Shown: positions 18,630-27,591 of the stretch, in pieces | Position numbering within the stretch: the stretch's first letter is position 1 | How the letters are laid out: each line of letters begins with the position of its first letter | NCBI RefSeq assembly: GCF_020169335.1 | Contig: NZ_JAIEZN010000001.1 | Span: 2,159,805 to 2,223,804 of the forward strand | Direction of reading: 5' to 3' | Length of the DNA: 64,000 nucleotides | Source: Devosia aquimaris | GTDB taxonomy: Bacteria > Pseudomonadota > Alphaproteobacteria > Rhizobiales > Devosiaceae | Made by a program: the position numbers and the translations under genes | The notes under the pieces: model-generated | Databases searched by the model: none | What the model was told of the DNA's origin: nothing | What the model saw: the letters and a program-made list of their open reading frames with translations, nothing else

Positions 18630-19109
18630 ATGACCAATACTGTAACTGCGGACCGCAGGCACTTCGAGGATCTCGCCGTTGGCGAGGTGATCACCCTGGG
18701 CCACACCAAGGTGACCCGCGAGATGATCATCGGCTTCGCCAAGCAGTTCGATCCCTTCCCCTTTCACCTCGACGAAGCCGCCGCCAAGGCCAGTCTTCTG
18801 GGCGGTCTGGCCTCCAGCGGCTGGCAAACCGGCGCCCTGAGCCTGCGCATGCTGGTCGACAGTTTCCTCAGCACGGTCGCCTCCGCCGGCGGCCTGGGCT
18901 TTCGCAACCTCAAATGGAAGAACCCCGTCATGGTCGACGACACCATCGGCGGCACCGTCACCATCGTCGAGCTGCGCCGCTCCGAAAGCCACCCGCAATG
19001 GGGCATCGTCACGCTCGACTTCGACGTCCGCAACCAGAAGAACGCGCCGGTCCTCACCATGCGCCTGGCCAATCTGGTCGATACGCGCAACCCGGGAGCC
19101 CAGCCATGA
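18630..19109 (+). CDS. MaoC-like hotdog-fold dehydratase, first of pair
   Basis: 159 residues of the MaoC/R-hydratase hotdog family. The characteristic segment FAKQFDPFPFHLDEAAAK (near residue 37), with Asp and His of the hydratase-type active site, is followed by LASSGWQTG. Such proteins hydrate enoyl-CoA or act on related thioesters. The gene overlaps the next MaoC-like gene by ATGA, suggesting a heterodimer or consecutive roles. No acyl-CoA ligase or dehydrogenase is adjacent, so the pathway is open. Confidence 0.85.
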   Translation: MTNTVTADRRHFEDLAVGEVITLGHTKVTREMIIGFAKQFDPFPFHLDEAAAKASLLGGLASSGWQTGALSLRMLVDSFLSTVASAGGLGFRNLKWKNPVMVDDTIGGTVTIVELRRSESHPQWGIVTLDFDVRNQKNAPVLTMRLANLVDTRNPGAQP

Positions 19110-19663
19110 CCCGCTGGTTTGAGGACATCGTGCTCGGCGAGGAGTTCGCCCTTGGCGATCATATGTTCAGCCAGGACGAAATCACTGCCTTCGCCACGCT
19201 CTACGATCCGCAATATTTCCACATCGACCCCGAGGCGGCCCGCCAGAGCCACTTTGGCGGCATTGTCGCCAGTGGCTGGCACACCGTCAGCATCGGCCAC
19301 CGCCTGATGGTCGACGCCCTGTTTGCCGAGGAGGACCGCCTGCGTGCACTCGGCCAGGAGCCTGGCGTCTCCGGCCCCTCCCCCGGCGTGAACAGCATGG
19401 ACTTCAAGGTGCCCGTACGCCCCGGTGACACCGTGCGCTACACCCTTGTGGTCACCGACAAGCGCCCGTCGAACTCCATTCCCGGCTGGGGCCTGTTGTT
19501 CAATACCATCACCGCCGTCAATCAGCGCGACGAACTGGTCTATCGCGCCGAACTGGTCGGCTTCTCCAAGCGCCGCGATTATGTGATGCCGCTTTCACTC
19601 AAGCTGATGCAGGCGCTGAGCAAATCGCCGGTAATCGGCAAATGGATCAAGCGCGGCTCTTGA
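19106..19663 (+). CDS. MaoC-like hotdog-fold dehydratase, second of pair
   Basis: 185 residues from the ATG at 19106, which overlaps the previous stop and has GGGAG upstream. The hotdog core has YDPQYFHIDPEAARQS near residue 32 and GGIVASGWHT. It is about 25 residues longer than its partner, with a basic C-terminal extension ending in GKWIKRGS. The tandem arrangement resembles the two-subunit MaoC-type hydratases used in acyl-CoA or polyketide-like degradation. Substrate unknown. Confidence 0.85.
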   Translation: MTRWFEDIVLGEEFALGDHMFSQDEITAFATLYDPQYFHIDPEAARQSHFGGIVASGWHTVSIGHRLMVDALFAEEDRLRALGQEPGVSGPSPGVNSMDFKVPVRPGDTVRYTLVVTDKRPSNSIPGWGLLFNTITAVNQRDELVYRAELVGFSKRRDYVMPLSLKLMQALSKSPVIGKWIKRGS

Positions 19664-19695
19664 AAGCCGCGCGCCGGACCGGCACTGTCTCCGAC

Positions 19696-20040
19696 ATGCG
19701 CCGAATCGCCCTGACTGCCGCCCTGATCGCTCTGACTGCCTCGCCCGCTCTGGCCCAGAGCTTTGAGGGCAATTGGGGCTGCCGCGATGCCGACGGCACC
19801 AAGGCCGGCATGCTGACCATCTATGGCGGCGTCTATGGCTTTGCCTCCACCATCGTTGGCGACACCAGCTCCGGCACCGGGACCATCACGGGCTATCAGG
19901 ATGGCGTTGGCTTCAATGATGGCGCGCTGAAAGCATCGCGCGGCATCGAGGCTGGGCGCATCGTCGCCCATCCCAATGCGGGCGTCGCCATTCAGCTGGA
20001 GACCAAGACGGCCGCCGTCATGCTCTGCACGCCACGCTAG
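19696..20040 (+). CDS. Small secreted protein, hypothetical
   Basis: 114 residues from the ATG at 19696. A clear signal peptide (MRRIALTAALIALTASPALA, then QS) is followed by a mature ~94-residue domain with two Cys, one in NWGCRDADG and one in VMLCTPR, which could form a disulfide. The body is rich in Gly/Thr beta-strand patterns (GTITGYQDGVGFNDG). No family is recognised. The upstream open frame overlaps the MaoC gene and is not used. Confidence 0.7.
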   Translation: MRRIALTAALIALTASPALAQSFEGNWGCRDADGTKAGMLTIYGGVYGFASTIVGDTSSGTGTITGYQDGVGFNDGALKASRGIEAGRIVAHPNAGVAIQLETKTAAVMLCTPR

Positions 20041-20183
20041 GCGCCGGCGGCCAGGGTCTGCCGCTTCGGGCAGGACATTGCCAATCTTTCATCGCTTGGA
20101 CGCACCCCGGTTAGTTTGGGCGCCCTATCTAGGGTGCACCAGATGAACCGCCTCTCTTCTGGAATAGGGGGCCGCAGGAAGGA

Positions 20184-21098
20184 ATGCGCATGTCCATGCA
20201 CGATGACAACGATCACCACGAACACGATCTGGGGCTCGCCCACGATCTCAAATTCATGCTCGGCCGCCGCAAGCTGCTGGCGCTGATGGGCGGCGTTGGG
20301 GTCGCGAGCCTTTCGGGCCTGCCTGCCCTGGCGCTCGAATGCGTCGCCCTGCCCTGGGAAACGCAGGGCCCCTATCCGGCAGACGGCTCCAATGTCCGCG
20401 ACGGCCAGGTGATCAATGCCCTGACCCAGGAAGGCGTGATCCGGCAGGACCTGCGCCCCTCGTTCGGCACGCTCACCCCGGTCGCCGACGGGCTGCAGTT
20501 CGACCTCGAGCTCACCCTGGTCAATGCCGATGGCTGCACCCCGCTGGCGGGCCACGCCGTCTACATCTGGCACTGCGACACCATCGGCAAATACTCGCTC
20601 TACGACATCACCGATGCCAATTACCTGCGCGGCGTCGGCATCTCCGATGCCGATGGCAAGGTGAAGTTCACCACCATTTTCCCCGGCTGCTATGACGGCC
20701 GCTGGCCACATATCCATTTTGAGGTCTTCGAGAGCGCGACCAAGGCGGTCAGCGGCGACAACGCCCTGCTGACAGCCCAGATCGCCATGCCCGAGGCCGA
20801 ATGCAGCGCGGTCTATGCCGCCGACAGCCGCTATTCCAGCAGCACGCAGAATCTGGGCCGCATCACCATCCCGACGGACAATGTGTTCGGCGACAATACC
20901 GCCGAGGAAGTCGCCCAGCAGACGCCGGCCATGAGCGGGAGCCCCACCACCGGCTACACCGGCACCGTGACCATTCCGATCGACTTTACGGCCGAACGCA
21001 GCACCGGTGCATCAATGCCGGCGGGCGGTGCGGGCGGCCCACCTCCCGGCGCCCCCGCCGATGGCAGCCAGCCTTCGGGCCCGCCGCCGAGCAACTGA
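20184..21098 (+). CDS. Intradiol ring-cleavage dioxygenase-like protein with Tat-type signal
   Basis: 304 residues. The N-terminus is His/Asp rich, then a twin-arginine-like stretch (GRRKLLALMGG, near 34) and a hydrophobic segment ending in LPALA, suggesting export with the cofactor bound. The catalytic domain matches intradiol dioxygenases (protocatechuate/catechol type): ETQGPYP, a Tyr-rich segment YSLYDITDANYLRGVG, and RWPHIHFEVF, which supply the Tyr and His iron ligands. The last ~25 residues are Pro/Gly rich. Members of this exported branch are common but mostly uncharacterised. Several ATGs lie close together (20184, 20190, 20196); AAGGA precedes the first. Confidence 0.85.
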   Translation: MRMSMHDDNDHHEHDLGLAHDLKFMLGRRKLLALMGGVGVASLSGLPALALECVALPWETQGPYPADGSNVRDGQVINALTQEGVIRQDLRPSFGTLTPVADGLQFDLELTLVNADGCTPLAGHAVYIWHCDTIGKYSLYDITDANYLRGVGISDADGKVKFTTIFPGCYDGRWPHIHFEVFESATKAVSGDNALLTAQIAMPEAECSAVYAADSRYSSSTQNLGRITIPTDNVFGDNTAEEVAQQTPAMSGSPTTGYTGTVTIPIDFTAERSTGASMPAGGAGGPPPGAPADGSQPSGPPPSN

Positions 21099-21115
21099 CC
21101 GCAAGGCATATCTGG

Positions 21116-21238
21116 CCCCCGTTTTCACATGGCGCGGAGACGGGGGTTGAAATTTGCGCCGTTTCATCCATGTTAGGGGCGCAGCGCCGGGCCCCTCTGG
21201 CGAGAGCCTGTTTGCTCTCGTGATGTCGGAGCTGCTCC
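21116..21238 (+). promoter_or_regulatory. Structured leader region upstream of terC, possible cis-regulatory RNA
   Basis: The 165-nt gap before terC contains several stems: CCCCCGT/ACGGGGG (21116-21122 with 21140-21146), GGGGC/GCCCC (21176-21180 with 21191-21195), CGAGAGC/GCTCTCG (21201-21207 with 21214-21220) and GGAG/CTCC (21228-21231 with 21235-21238). terC/alx genes are often under Mn-responsive yybP-ykoY riboswitches, but I cannot match that consensus here. The first stem may instead end the upstream transcript. Confidence 0.4.
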
Positions 21239-21263
21239 AAACTCTCATGGAGAAGGTCCGGCG

Positions 21264-22283
21264 ATGGATTCGCTACTTGCAGCCCTGATGGGCGATTTTC
21301 TGGGTACCCCCGTCTATTTCTGGATCGCGTTCATCGCGATCGTTATCGGCCTGTTGGTCTTTGACCTGGGCATTCTGCACAAGGACGATCACGAGATCGG
21401 CGCCAAGGAGAGCCTGACGCTCTATGGCTTCTATGTCGCGATCGCCATGGCCTTTGGTGGCTGGGTCTGGTGGCAGCGCGGCGCACAGGCCGGCCTCGAA
21501 TTCTTCACCGGCTACCTGATCGAGCAGTCCCTGGCGATGGACAATATGTTCGTCATCGCCACCATCTTCGGCTTCCTCGCCATCCCCCGCATTTACCAGC
21601 ACCGCGTGCTGTTCTGGGGCATTTTGGGCGTCATCGCCTTCCGCGCCATTCTCATCGGCCTGGGCGCGGCCCTGGTCTATCAGTTCAGCGCGATCCTGTT
21701 CTTCTTCGGCGCCTTCCTGGTGTTCACCGGCATCCGCATGTTCCGTCATCAGGACGAAACGCCCGATATTGCCGAGAACCCGGTGTTCCGCTTCATCACC
21801 AGCCGCTTCCGCGTGACCAAGGAACTGCATGGCCACAACTTCACGGTGATGCAGCCCCACCCCAAGACGGGCAAGCTGGTGCGCTGGCTGACCCCGCTGG
21901 CCGTCGCCCTGATCATGGTCGAGGTGGTGGACCTGGTCTTTGCCGTCGATTCCGTGCCCGCCGTCTTCGCCGTGACCCAGGACACCTTCATTGTCTACAC
22001 GTCCAACATCTTCGCCATCCTGGGCCTGCGCGCGCTCTACTTCGCCCTGGCGGCGGCGATGAACCGCTTCCGCTACCTGCAGACCTCGCTGGCCATCATC
22101 CTGGTGCTGGTGGGTATCAAGATCTTCCTGGTGCCCCTGGGCATCAAGATCGACACCCTGCTCTCCCTGCTGGTGACGGTATCCATCCTGGCCGGCGGTG
22201 TCCTGTTCTCGCTGTGGAAGACCCGCAACGAGCCCGACATCAGCGCCGAGCAGCAGCCCAAGACGGGCCAACTCGAGCCCTAG
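21264..22283 (+). CDS. TerC/Alx-family integral membrane protein
   Basis: 339 residues with about nine membrane helices and the acidic intramembrane motifs of TerC proteins (FFTGYLIEQSLAMDNMF and MVEVVDLVFAVDSVPAVFAVT). Family members are linked to tellurite resistance and to manganese export or metal loading of exported enzymes. The C-terminal tail is short and hydrophilic. The ATG at 21264 has GGAG about 11 nt upstream. An 11-bp hairpin follows the stop (22298-22321). The structured leader upstream hints at RNA-level control. Confidence 0.92.
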   Translation: MDSLLAALMGDFLGTPVYFWIAFIAIVIGLLVFDLGILHKDDHEIGAKESLTLYGFYVAIAMAFGGWVWWQRGAQAGLEFFTGYLIEQSLAMDNMFVIATIFGFLAIPRIYQHRVLFWGILGVIAFRAILIGLGAALVYQFSAILFFFGAFLVFTGIRMFRHQDETPDIAENPVFRFITSRFRVTKELHGHNFTVMQPHPKTGKLVRWLTPLAVALIMVEVVDLVFAVDSVPAVFAVTQDTFIVYTSNIFAILGLRALYFALAAAMNRFRYLQTSLAIILVLVGIKIFLVPLGIKIDTLLSLLVTVSILAGGVLFSLWKTRNEPDISAEQQPKTGQLEP

Positions 22284-22297
22284 ATCGAATTGCTGGC

Positions 22298-22321
22298 AGA
22301 GCGGCGCCCAGGCGCCGCTCT
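22298..22321. terminator. Hairpin downstream of terC
   Basis: AGAGCGGCGCC (22298-22308) and GGCGCCGCTCT (22311-22321) form a perfect 11-bp inverted repeat separated by CA. No U-run follows, so termination is inferred only from position. Confidence 0.55.
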
Positions 22322-22410
22322 CGCCCGTCCCGCCGTGCCGTGCCCGCCTGCGCCAGTCTTGCCGCATTTTCCCGCTAACCAGCGAGGGAATTGATGACAA
22401 GGAGACGACC

Positions 22411-22803
22411 ATGGGCAAGATCCACGAGATCGTGTTCGATTGTGAGAAGCCGGCGACCCTCGCCGCTTTCTGGGCCAGCCTGCTCGATGGCTATGCGGTC
22501 CGCAGCACCGATCCCGCAACCTTGGCGGCACTGTCAGACCTCGGCCTCGAGCCAGTGCCCGAACCCACGGTGATGATCGACGGCCCGGGTCCCTCGATCT
22601 GCTTCCAGAACATCGACGGTCGCCGCCCGGACAACAACCGCGTGCACTTCGACATTGCCGTCGACGACCGCGCCGGCCTCGTCGAGACACTGACCCAGTC
22701 AGGCGCCGAGACCGTCCGCGTGCTGCCCACCTACACCGTAATGCGCGACCCCGAGGGCAACCAGTTCGTGATTGTCGACACGGCCGTTGAACTGGCGGCG
22801 TGA
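22411..22803 (+). CDS. VOC (glyoxalase/bleomycin-resistance) family protein
   Basis: 130 residues starting at the ATG at 22411 with AAGGAG 7 nt upstream. It shows the beta-alpha-beta-beta-beta halves of the vicinal oxygen chelate fold: EIVFDCEKPATLAAFWASLL at the start, RVHFDIAVDD in the middle and MRDPEGNQFVIVD near the end. This small, single-unit form is widespread and usually uncharacterised. The stop codon lies in an 8-bp inverted repeat (22802-22809 with 22829-22836). Confidence 0.85.
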   Translation: MGKIHEIVFDCEKPATLAAFWASLLDGYAVRSTDPATLAALSDLGLEPVPEPTVMIDGPGPSICFQNIDGRRPDNNRVHFDIAVDDRAGLVETLTQSGAETVRVLPTYTVMRDPEGNQFVIVDTAVELAA

Positions 22804-22877
22804 CGTCAGGCAGGTCTGCTGACACAGTCTGACGTCGCAAGGCGGCACTTTGGGCCCGGTCCAAAAGGAGCCCTGCC

Positions 22878-23273
22878 ATGTCCCTGACCCTCAAATGCCA
22901 TTGCGGCGCAACCCAGATTACCCTGCCACGGCCTCCGGCCCGCGCCGGTCGCTGCAACTGCACCTATTGCGCCCGCGCCGGGGCGGTGTGGGGCTACTAC
23001 GGCGAAGGTGACCTCACCATCGTGGCAAACGAGGGCGAGCGCACCTACAGCGCCAGCGGCCTGAACAGGCACCATTTCTGCGGCACCTGCGGCATGCAAA
23101 CCTGGGGCGACTCGCCGGACTGGAGCAGCATGTACAATGCCGACGGCACGCCCAAGGACGGCGTGGGCGGCATGCCGACGGCGCGCAGCTACTCGGTCAA
23201 TCTCAATCTCATTGACGATTTTGACTGGAGCAGCGTGACGGTCGACGAATTCGACGGCCGCCACAACTGGTAG
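22878..23273 (+). CDS. GFA/CENP-V family zinc-binding protein
   Basis: 131 residues with the zinc-binding cysteines of the Gfa family: CHCGA near residue 6, RCNCTYC near 31 and FCGTCGMQ near 68. Family members include glutathione-dependent formaldehyde-activating enzyme, but most paralogs have no proven activity. The ATG at 22878 is preceded by AAAAGGAG. It is convergent with apt. Assignment to the family is firm; the specific function is not. Confidence 0.88.
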   Translation: MSLTLKCHCGATQITLPRPPARAGRCNCTYCARAGAVWGYYGEGDLTIVANEGERTYSASGLNRHHFCGTCGMQTWGDSPDWSSMYNADGTPKDGVGGMPTARSYSVNLNLIDDFDWSSVTVDEFDGRHNW

Positions 23274-23291
23274 GCGCCTCAGCGCACTGGC

Positions 23292-23825
23292 TCAGTGGCC
23301 GTCAAATTCCATGAGCGCCGTCACCGGTACGCCTTCGGCGGCCAGCTTGGCGGCCCCGCCCAGTACGGGCAGGTCGATGACAAAGGCCGCGCCGGCCACA
23401 GTGGCGCCGGTGCGCCGCAAAAGCCCCGCAGCCGCAATGGCCGTGCCGCCGGTGGCGATCAGGTCATCGACCAGCAGCACCGTATGGCTGTGGTCGATCA
23501 CATCGGCATGGATCTCGATAGTGTCCACGCCGTATTCGAGCGCGTAGTTCTGCCCGATGGTCTCGCCGGGCAGCTTGCCCTTCTTGCGCACGGGAATGAA
23601 GCCCACGCCCAGCGCAATGGCCACGCCGGCGCCGAAGATGAAGCCGCGGGCCTCAATGCCGGCGACATGGGTAATGCCCTTGCCGCGATAGAGGCTGGCG
23701 ATGTCCTCAACGCTCTGCTTGAAGCCCTCCGGATGCTCGATCAGCGTGGTGATGTCACGAAACAGGATCCCCTTCTTGGGATAGTCCGGAATCGTGCGCA
23801 CGAGGGCCTTGAGGTCGAGCGACAT
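23292..23825 (-). CDS. apt: Adenine phosphoribosyltransferase
   Basis: 177 residues, standard length. The PRPP-binding loop is visible at about 116-129 (VLLVDDLIATGGTA), with the adenine-binding region GIEARGFIFG at 56-65 and the flexible-loop segment RKKGKLPGE. It converts adenine plus PRPP to AMP in purine salvage. It follows a small-protein gene and the petABC operon on the same strand, a neighbourhood common in Alphaproteobacteria, and is separated from them by a hairpin at 24139. Confidence 0.95.
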   Translation of the reverse strand: MSLDLKALVRTIPDYPKKGILFRDITTLIEHPEGFKQSVEDIASLYRGKGITHVAGIEARGFIFGAGVAIALGVGFIPVRKKGKLPGETIGQNYALEYGVDTIEIHADVIDHSHTVLLVDDLIATGGTAIAAAGLLRRTGATVAGAAFVIDLPVLGGAAKLAAEGVPVTALMEFDGH

Positions 23826-23849
23826 GGCAAACCTAACAGAGAGTAAGAA

Positions 23850-24044
23850 TCAGGGGAGACGGCGGCCAATCAGGTGCCGCGCGACAACGCCGGCGTTATA
23901 GGCCGCCTTGCGCGTGACCTTGATGGCTGTTTCGCGGGCCTGGGGATTGCTGGCAACGGCCGTTATCCCCGCACGCACCACAGGGTGACGGCTCAAGGTG
24001 AGGGCGGCACCGACGACGGTGGCGGCAAGGCGGATGGCGGACAT
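23850..24044 (-). CDS. Small conserved-looking protein between petC and apt
   Basis: 64 residues from the ATG at 24044, with GGGGAG 7 nt upstream, a strong ribosome site. The N-terminal third is hydrophobic (IRLAATVVGAALTL); the rest is basic (TAIKVTRKAAYNAGVVARHLIGRR). It may be a membrane-associated or nucleic-acid-contacting peptide. No family is recognised. A longer open frame to 24107 exists but has no better start. Confidence 0.6.
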   Translation of the reverse strand: MSAIRLAATVVGAALTLSRHPVVRAGITAVASNPQARETAIKVTRKAAYNAGVVARHLIGRRLP

Positions 24045-24138
24045 GCTGGCTCCCCGGCGCAAGAGACGATCACCCCTCCATATTGCGGGCCTGCGCCCGA
24101 TTGGCAAGGGGCAGCAGCGTCACAACCTCGCAAACGAC

Positions 24139-24161
24139 AAAGGGCCCCATCGGGGCCCTTT
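24139..24161. terminator. Terminator hairpin after petABC
   Basis: AAAGGGCCCC (24139-24148) and GGGGCCCTTT (24152-24161) with a 3-nt loop, 26 nt past the petC stop. The stem is strong and ends in a short T-run on either strand. Confidence 0.7.
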
Positions 24162-24186
24162 GAGAATTTGGATGATGTCGAGGCGA

Positions 24187-25059
24187 TCAGTGCTCGATGC
24201 CGGCCCAGATCTTGCGCTTGGTGCCATACATCAGGCCCGCAAACAGCACCAGGAACAGCAGCACGGCAAAGCCGGTCTGCTTGCGCGAGACCAGGCCCGG
24301 CTCGGCCATCCACATCATGAAGGCAGCAACGTCCTTGGAGTACTGGTCCACCGTCAGCGGCACGGCGGCCTCGCCCTCGGCCACTTCATAGGAGATCTGG
24401 CCATCCTGCAGCGGCGGCGCCATGCCGATGGCGTGACCGGGGAAGTAGTCGTTGTAGTACTTGCCTTCAGGCAGTTCGAACGGGGTGCCGTCAGCATTGT
24501 GCGGCGCCGATTCCGGCACTTCTTCGTGGTAGCCGTTCAGCAGGGCGTGGATATAGTCCGGGCCGCCTTCGGAATAGCCGGTGAAGTAGTTGAAGATCCA
24601 GAACGGGAAGGCGTCATGCACGCCACGGGCCTTGGCCAGCACCGAGAAGTCCGGCGGCAGCGCGCCGCCATTGGCATCGCGGGCATCCTGTTCGGTGGCG
24701 AACGGCGACGGCCAGCGATCGGCAGCCACGCCCTTGCGGGTGCCGCCGTCAGCGGTGGAGTCGGCAATGTCATACTCGGCGGCGAGCGCCTTGACCTGCT
24801 CTTCAGAGAAGCCAGGACCGCCCTCTTCAGCCAGGTTGCGGAACGAGATCAGCCGGGCGCTGTGGCAGCTCGAGCAGACTTCGCGGAACACCTGAAAGCC
24901 GCGCTGCAGCTGGTTCTGGTCATAGGTCCCGAAGATGCCGGCAAAGCTCCAGCTCTGCTTCTCGATATGCGGGGCCTCTTCAGCCGCCTGTGCTGCCGGC
25001 ATGCCGGCGAGCCCGGCCAGAATGGCCACAGTGGCAAGGATCGTCTTGGTATTGAACAT
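24187..25059 (-). CDS. petC: Cytochrome c1 of the bc1 complex
   Basis: 290 residues from the ATG at 25059. A signal peptide covers about 1-25 (ends PAAQA). The haem-binding motif CSSCH is at 62-66, and the region around MAPPL is a candidate for the axial Met. A C-terminal membrane anchor (TGFAVLLFLVLFAGLMYG) ends in a basic tail. It receives electrons from the Rieske protein and passes them to soluble or membrane cytochrome c. It is the last gene of the petA-petB-petC operon, 16 nt after petB. Sequence and order are standard for Alphaproteobacteria. Confidence 0.96.
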   Translation of the reverse strand: MFNTKTILATVAILAGLAGMPAAQAAEEAPHIEKQSWSFAGIFGTYDQNQLQRGFQVFREVCSSCHSARLISFRNLAEEGGPGFSEEQVKALAAEYDIADSTADGGTRKGVAADRWPSPFATEQDARDANGGALPPDFSVLAKARGVHDAFPFWIFNYFTGYSEGGPDYIHALLNGYHEEVPESAPHNADGTPFELPEGKYYNDYFPGHAIGMAPPLQDGQISYEVAEGEAAVPLTVDQYSKDVAAFMMWMAEPGLVSRKQTGFAVLLFLVLFAGLMYGTKRKIWAGIEH

Positions 25060-25075
25060 GGTTCCTGCCCCTCTC

Positions 25076-26326
25076 TTACGCATGCGACTTGCTGAGGACG
25101 CTTTCCGAGATGCTGGTCGGCAGCGGCCGGGGCGTCTCGATGCGGCCAAGGACTGGCAGAATGACGATGAAGTGGATGAAGTAGTAAGCCGTGCAGATCT
25201 TGGACAGCAGCACGTAGATGCCATCGGCCGGCTGCGCGCCCAGATAGGTCAGGGCCACGAAGTTGATCACGAACAGCCAGTAGAACCAGCGGAACATCGG
25301 ACGGAAATTGCCCGAACGCACCTTGGAGGTGTCCAGCCACGGCAGCAGGAACAGGATCAGGATCGAACCGCCGAAGAAGATCACGCCCAACAGCTTGGAG
25401 TCGATGAACAGCAGGTTGAAGTCGATGGCGCGCAGGATCGCGTAGAACGGCAGGAAGTACCATTCGGGAACGATGTGGGCCGGCGTCACCTGGCTGTCGA
25501 ACTGGATGTAGTTATCCGGGTGACCCAGGATATCGGGGGCAAAGAAGATGAACCACGCGAACGGGATCATGAACAGCACCATGCCGAACAGATCCTTCAT
25601 CGTGTAGTAGGGGTGGAAGGGCAGCGTATCGCGGCTGTCCTTGACGTCCACACCAGTGGGATTGTTGTTGCCCGGCACGTGCAGCGCCCAGATGTGCAGC
25701 GCAACGACCGCGGCAATCACGAACGGCAGCAGGTAGTGTAGCGAGAAGAAGCGGTTGAGCGTGGGGTTGCCCACCGAGAAACCGCCGCGCAGCAGCTCGA
25801 GCAGCGGCGTACCGATGACCGGGATGGCCGCGAAGATATTGGTGATCACGGTCGCGGCCCAGCCGGACATCTGGCCCCAGGGGAGCACATAGCCCATGAA
25901 GGCGGTGGCCATCATCAGCAGGAAGATCAGCACGCCCAGGATCCACAGGATTTCGCGGGGCGCCTTGTAGGAGCCGAAATACATGCCGCGGAAGATGTGG
26001 ATGTAGACGGCAGCAAAGAACATCGAGGCGCCCACGGCATGGGTGGCCTGGATGATGCGGCCGCCGTTGACGTCGCGACGGATATGCTCGACCGAGTCGA
26101 AGGCCATGGCGATATTGGGGGTGTAGTGCATCGCCAGGATCACGCCGGTGACGATCTGCACCAAAAGGCACATCACCAGGATCGCACCGAACGTCCACCA
26201 GTAGTTGAGGTTCTTCGGCGTCGGGAAATCCATCAGGTGCTCTTTGGAGAACCGGATGATCGGCAGGCGTTCATCGAGCCACTTCTCGATGCCCGAGCCG
26301 GGTGTGTAAGTCGAATGTTCAGACAT
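25076..26326 (-). CDS. petB: Cytochrome b of the bc1 complex
   Basis: 416 residues with eight membrane helices. Haem-ligand regions are visible ([16 protein letters not shown] and [17 protein letters not shown]), and the quinol-site motif PEWYF is present. The ATG at 26326 (MSEHS) is preferred over an upstream in-frame codon. It lies 14 nt after petA and before petC. It carries the quinol oxidation and reduction sites of complex III. Nothing unusual in length or motifs. Confidence 0.97.
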   Translation of the reverse strand: MSEHSTYTPGSGIEKWLDERLPIIRFSKEHLMDFPTPKNLNYWWTFGAILVMCLLVQIVTGVILAMHYTPNIAMAFDSVEHIRRDVNGGRIIQATHAVGASMFFAAVYIHIFRGMYFGSYKAPREILWILGVLIFLLMMATAFMGYVLPWGQMSGWAATVITNIFAAIPVIGTPLLELLRGGFSVGNPTLNRFFSLHYLLPFVIAAVVALHIWALHVPGNNNPTGVDVKDSRDTLPFHPYYTMKDLFGMVLFMIPFAWFIFFAPDILGHPDNYIQFDSQVTPAHIVPEWYFLPFYAILRAIDFNLLFIDSKLLGVIFFGGSILILFLLPWLDTSKVRSGNFRPMFRWFYWLFVINFVALTYLGAQPADGIYVLLSKICTAYYFIHFIVILPVLGRIETPRPLPTSISESVLSKSHA

Positions 26327-26340
26327 CGGAGAAGCCCCCA

Positions 26341-26865
26341 CTAACCGATCTTGATCAACGTATCGTTGATGAATTCATAGGGCGGCACGACCAGGTTGGT
26401 CGGCGCGGGCCCCTTGCGGATACGACCGGCAGTATCGAACTGCGAACCATGGCACGGGCAGGCCCAGCCATCGAATTCGCCGGACTCGCCGACGGGAATG
26501 CAGCCCAGATGGGTGCAGTTGGCGATCATCACCAGCCAGTTCTCGTGGCCTTCCTTGGTCCGGGACTCATCGGTCGCGGGATCCTTGAGCTCGCTCAGCG
26601 GAACGGCCTTGGCCTCTTCGATCTCCTTGGCCGTGCGATTGCGCACGAACACGGGCAGACCGCGCCAGAGAATGGTCACCGACTGACCTTCCTCGATGCC
26701 GGCAAGGCTGAATTCGATGCTGGCCAGAGCCAGGGTCGAAGCGTCCGGGTTCATCTGGTTGATCAATGGCCAGACGACCGCAGCAGCGCCGACTGCGCCG
26801 ACTGCACCGGTTGCGACAAACAGGAAATCCCGCCGTGTCGTTGAATGTTGTGTTTGCGTGGCCAA
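26341..26865 (-). CDS. petA: Rieske iron-sulfur subunit of the bc1 complex
   Basis: 174 residues if it starts at TTG 26865 ([16 protein letters not shown]), which places a Tat-like TRRDFLF motif and a membrane helix at about 10-33, as in family members. An ATG at 26916 would add 17 residues of unlikely sequence. The [2Fe-2S] ligands are CTHLGC (117-122) and CPCHG (136-140). This is the mobile electron carrier of complex III and the first gene of the operon. The non-ATG start is inferred from the family N-terminus. Confidence 0.94.
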   Translation of the reverse strand: MATQTQHSTTRRDFLFVATGAVGAVGAAAVVWPLINQMNPDASTLALASIEFSLAGIEEGQSVTILWRGLPVFVRNRTAKEIEEAKAVPLSELKDPATDESRTKEGHENWLVMIANCTHLGCIPVGESGEFDGWACPCHGSQFDTAGRIRKGPAPTNLVVPPYEFINDTLIKIG

Positions 26866-27100
26866 GGTCCGTATCCCCGTACAAAGCAGATCCGACGCAG
26901 CCTGCAGCAGCAACACCGTTCTCGCATACGCAGAATCGGCAGCCGTCCGCCCTCAAGCGGCCCGTCAGTTGCGGCTCTTTTTGCACTGTCCCATGCGCTT
27001 GTCCAGTGATCGCAACCGTGACAGCCCGCATCTGCGACACTATACCCAGCCCAGCCCCGTAAAACCGGGCATTTTTCACCCTGATCACCTGGGGACTGCC

Positions 27101-27571
27101 ATGCCGGTCGATCTCGCCCTCTACCAGCCCGACATCGCCAACAACACCGGCACCCTCATTCGGCTGAGCGCCTGCCTGGGCACGATCATCCACATCATCC
27201 ACCCCACCGGCTTCGTCTTTTCGCCCAAGAACCTGGCGCGGGCCGGGCTGGACTATGTCGATCAGGCGTCCGTGCGCGAGCATGACAGCTGGAGCCAGTT
27301 CGACGCCTGGCGGCGGGCCGAGGGGCGGCGACTGGTGCTGCTCACCACCAAGGCCGAGACCAGCCTCTACGCCGCCCGCTTTGAAGACAGCGACATCCTG
27401 ATGATGGGCCGGGAAAGCGCGGGCGTCCCGGACGCCGTCGCCGAGGGGGCCGACCTGAGGCTGCGCATCCCCATGCGCCCCGGCCTGCGCTCGATCAACG
27501 TGGCCCTGGCGGCCACTTTGGTGCTCGGCGAAGCAAAAAGACAGACCGACGGCTTTACAGGCCTCGTTTGA
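27101..27571 (+). CDS. trmL: tRNA (cytidine(34)-2'-O)-methyltransferase TrmL, SPOUT family
   Basis: 156 residues from the ATG at 27101, the normal size for this minimal SPOUT enzyme. Visible motifs are [16 protein letters not shown] at the start, the AdoMet-binding knot segments [11 protein letters not shown] and [22 protein letters not shown]. It methylates the wobble ribose of certain tRNA-Leu. It is divergent from petA, with a 235-bp gap. The stop is 20 nt before hemF. A longer open frame upstream overlaps the petA region and is not supported. Confidence 0.93.
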   Translation: MPVDLALYQPDIANNTGTLIRLSACLGTIIHIIHPTGFVFSPKNLARAGLDYVDQASVREHDSWSQFDAWRRAEGRRLVLLTTKAETSLYAARFEDSDILMMGRESAGVPDAVAEGADLRLRIPMRPGLRSINVALAATLVLGEAKRQTDGFTGLV

Positions 27572-27591
27572 GCGTTCATTTCACTTCCATC

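Noticed and set aside
21099-21263. yybP-ykoY Mn riboswitch before terC
   Set aside because: The position fits, but I could not find the conserved loops; listed only as an undefined structured leader.
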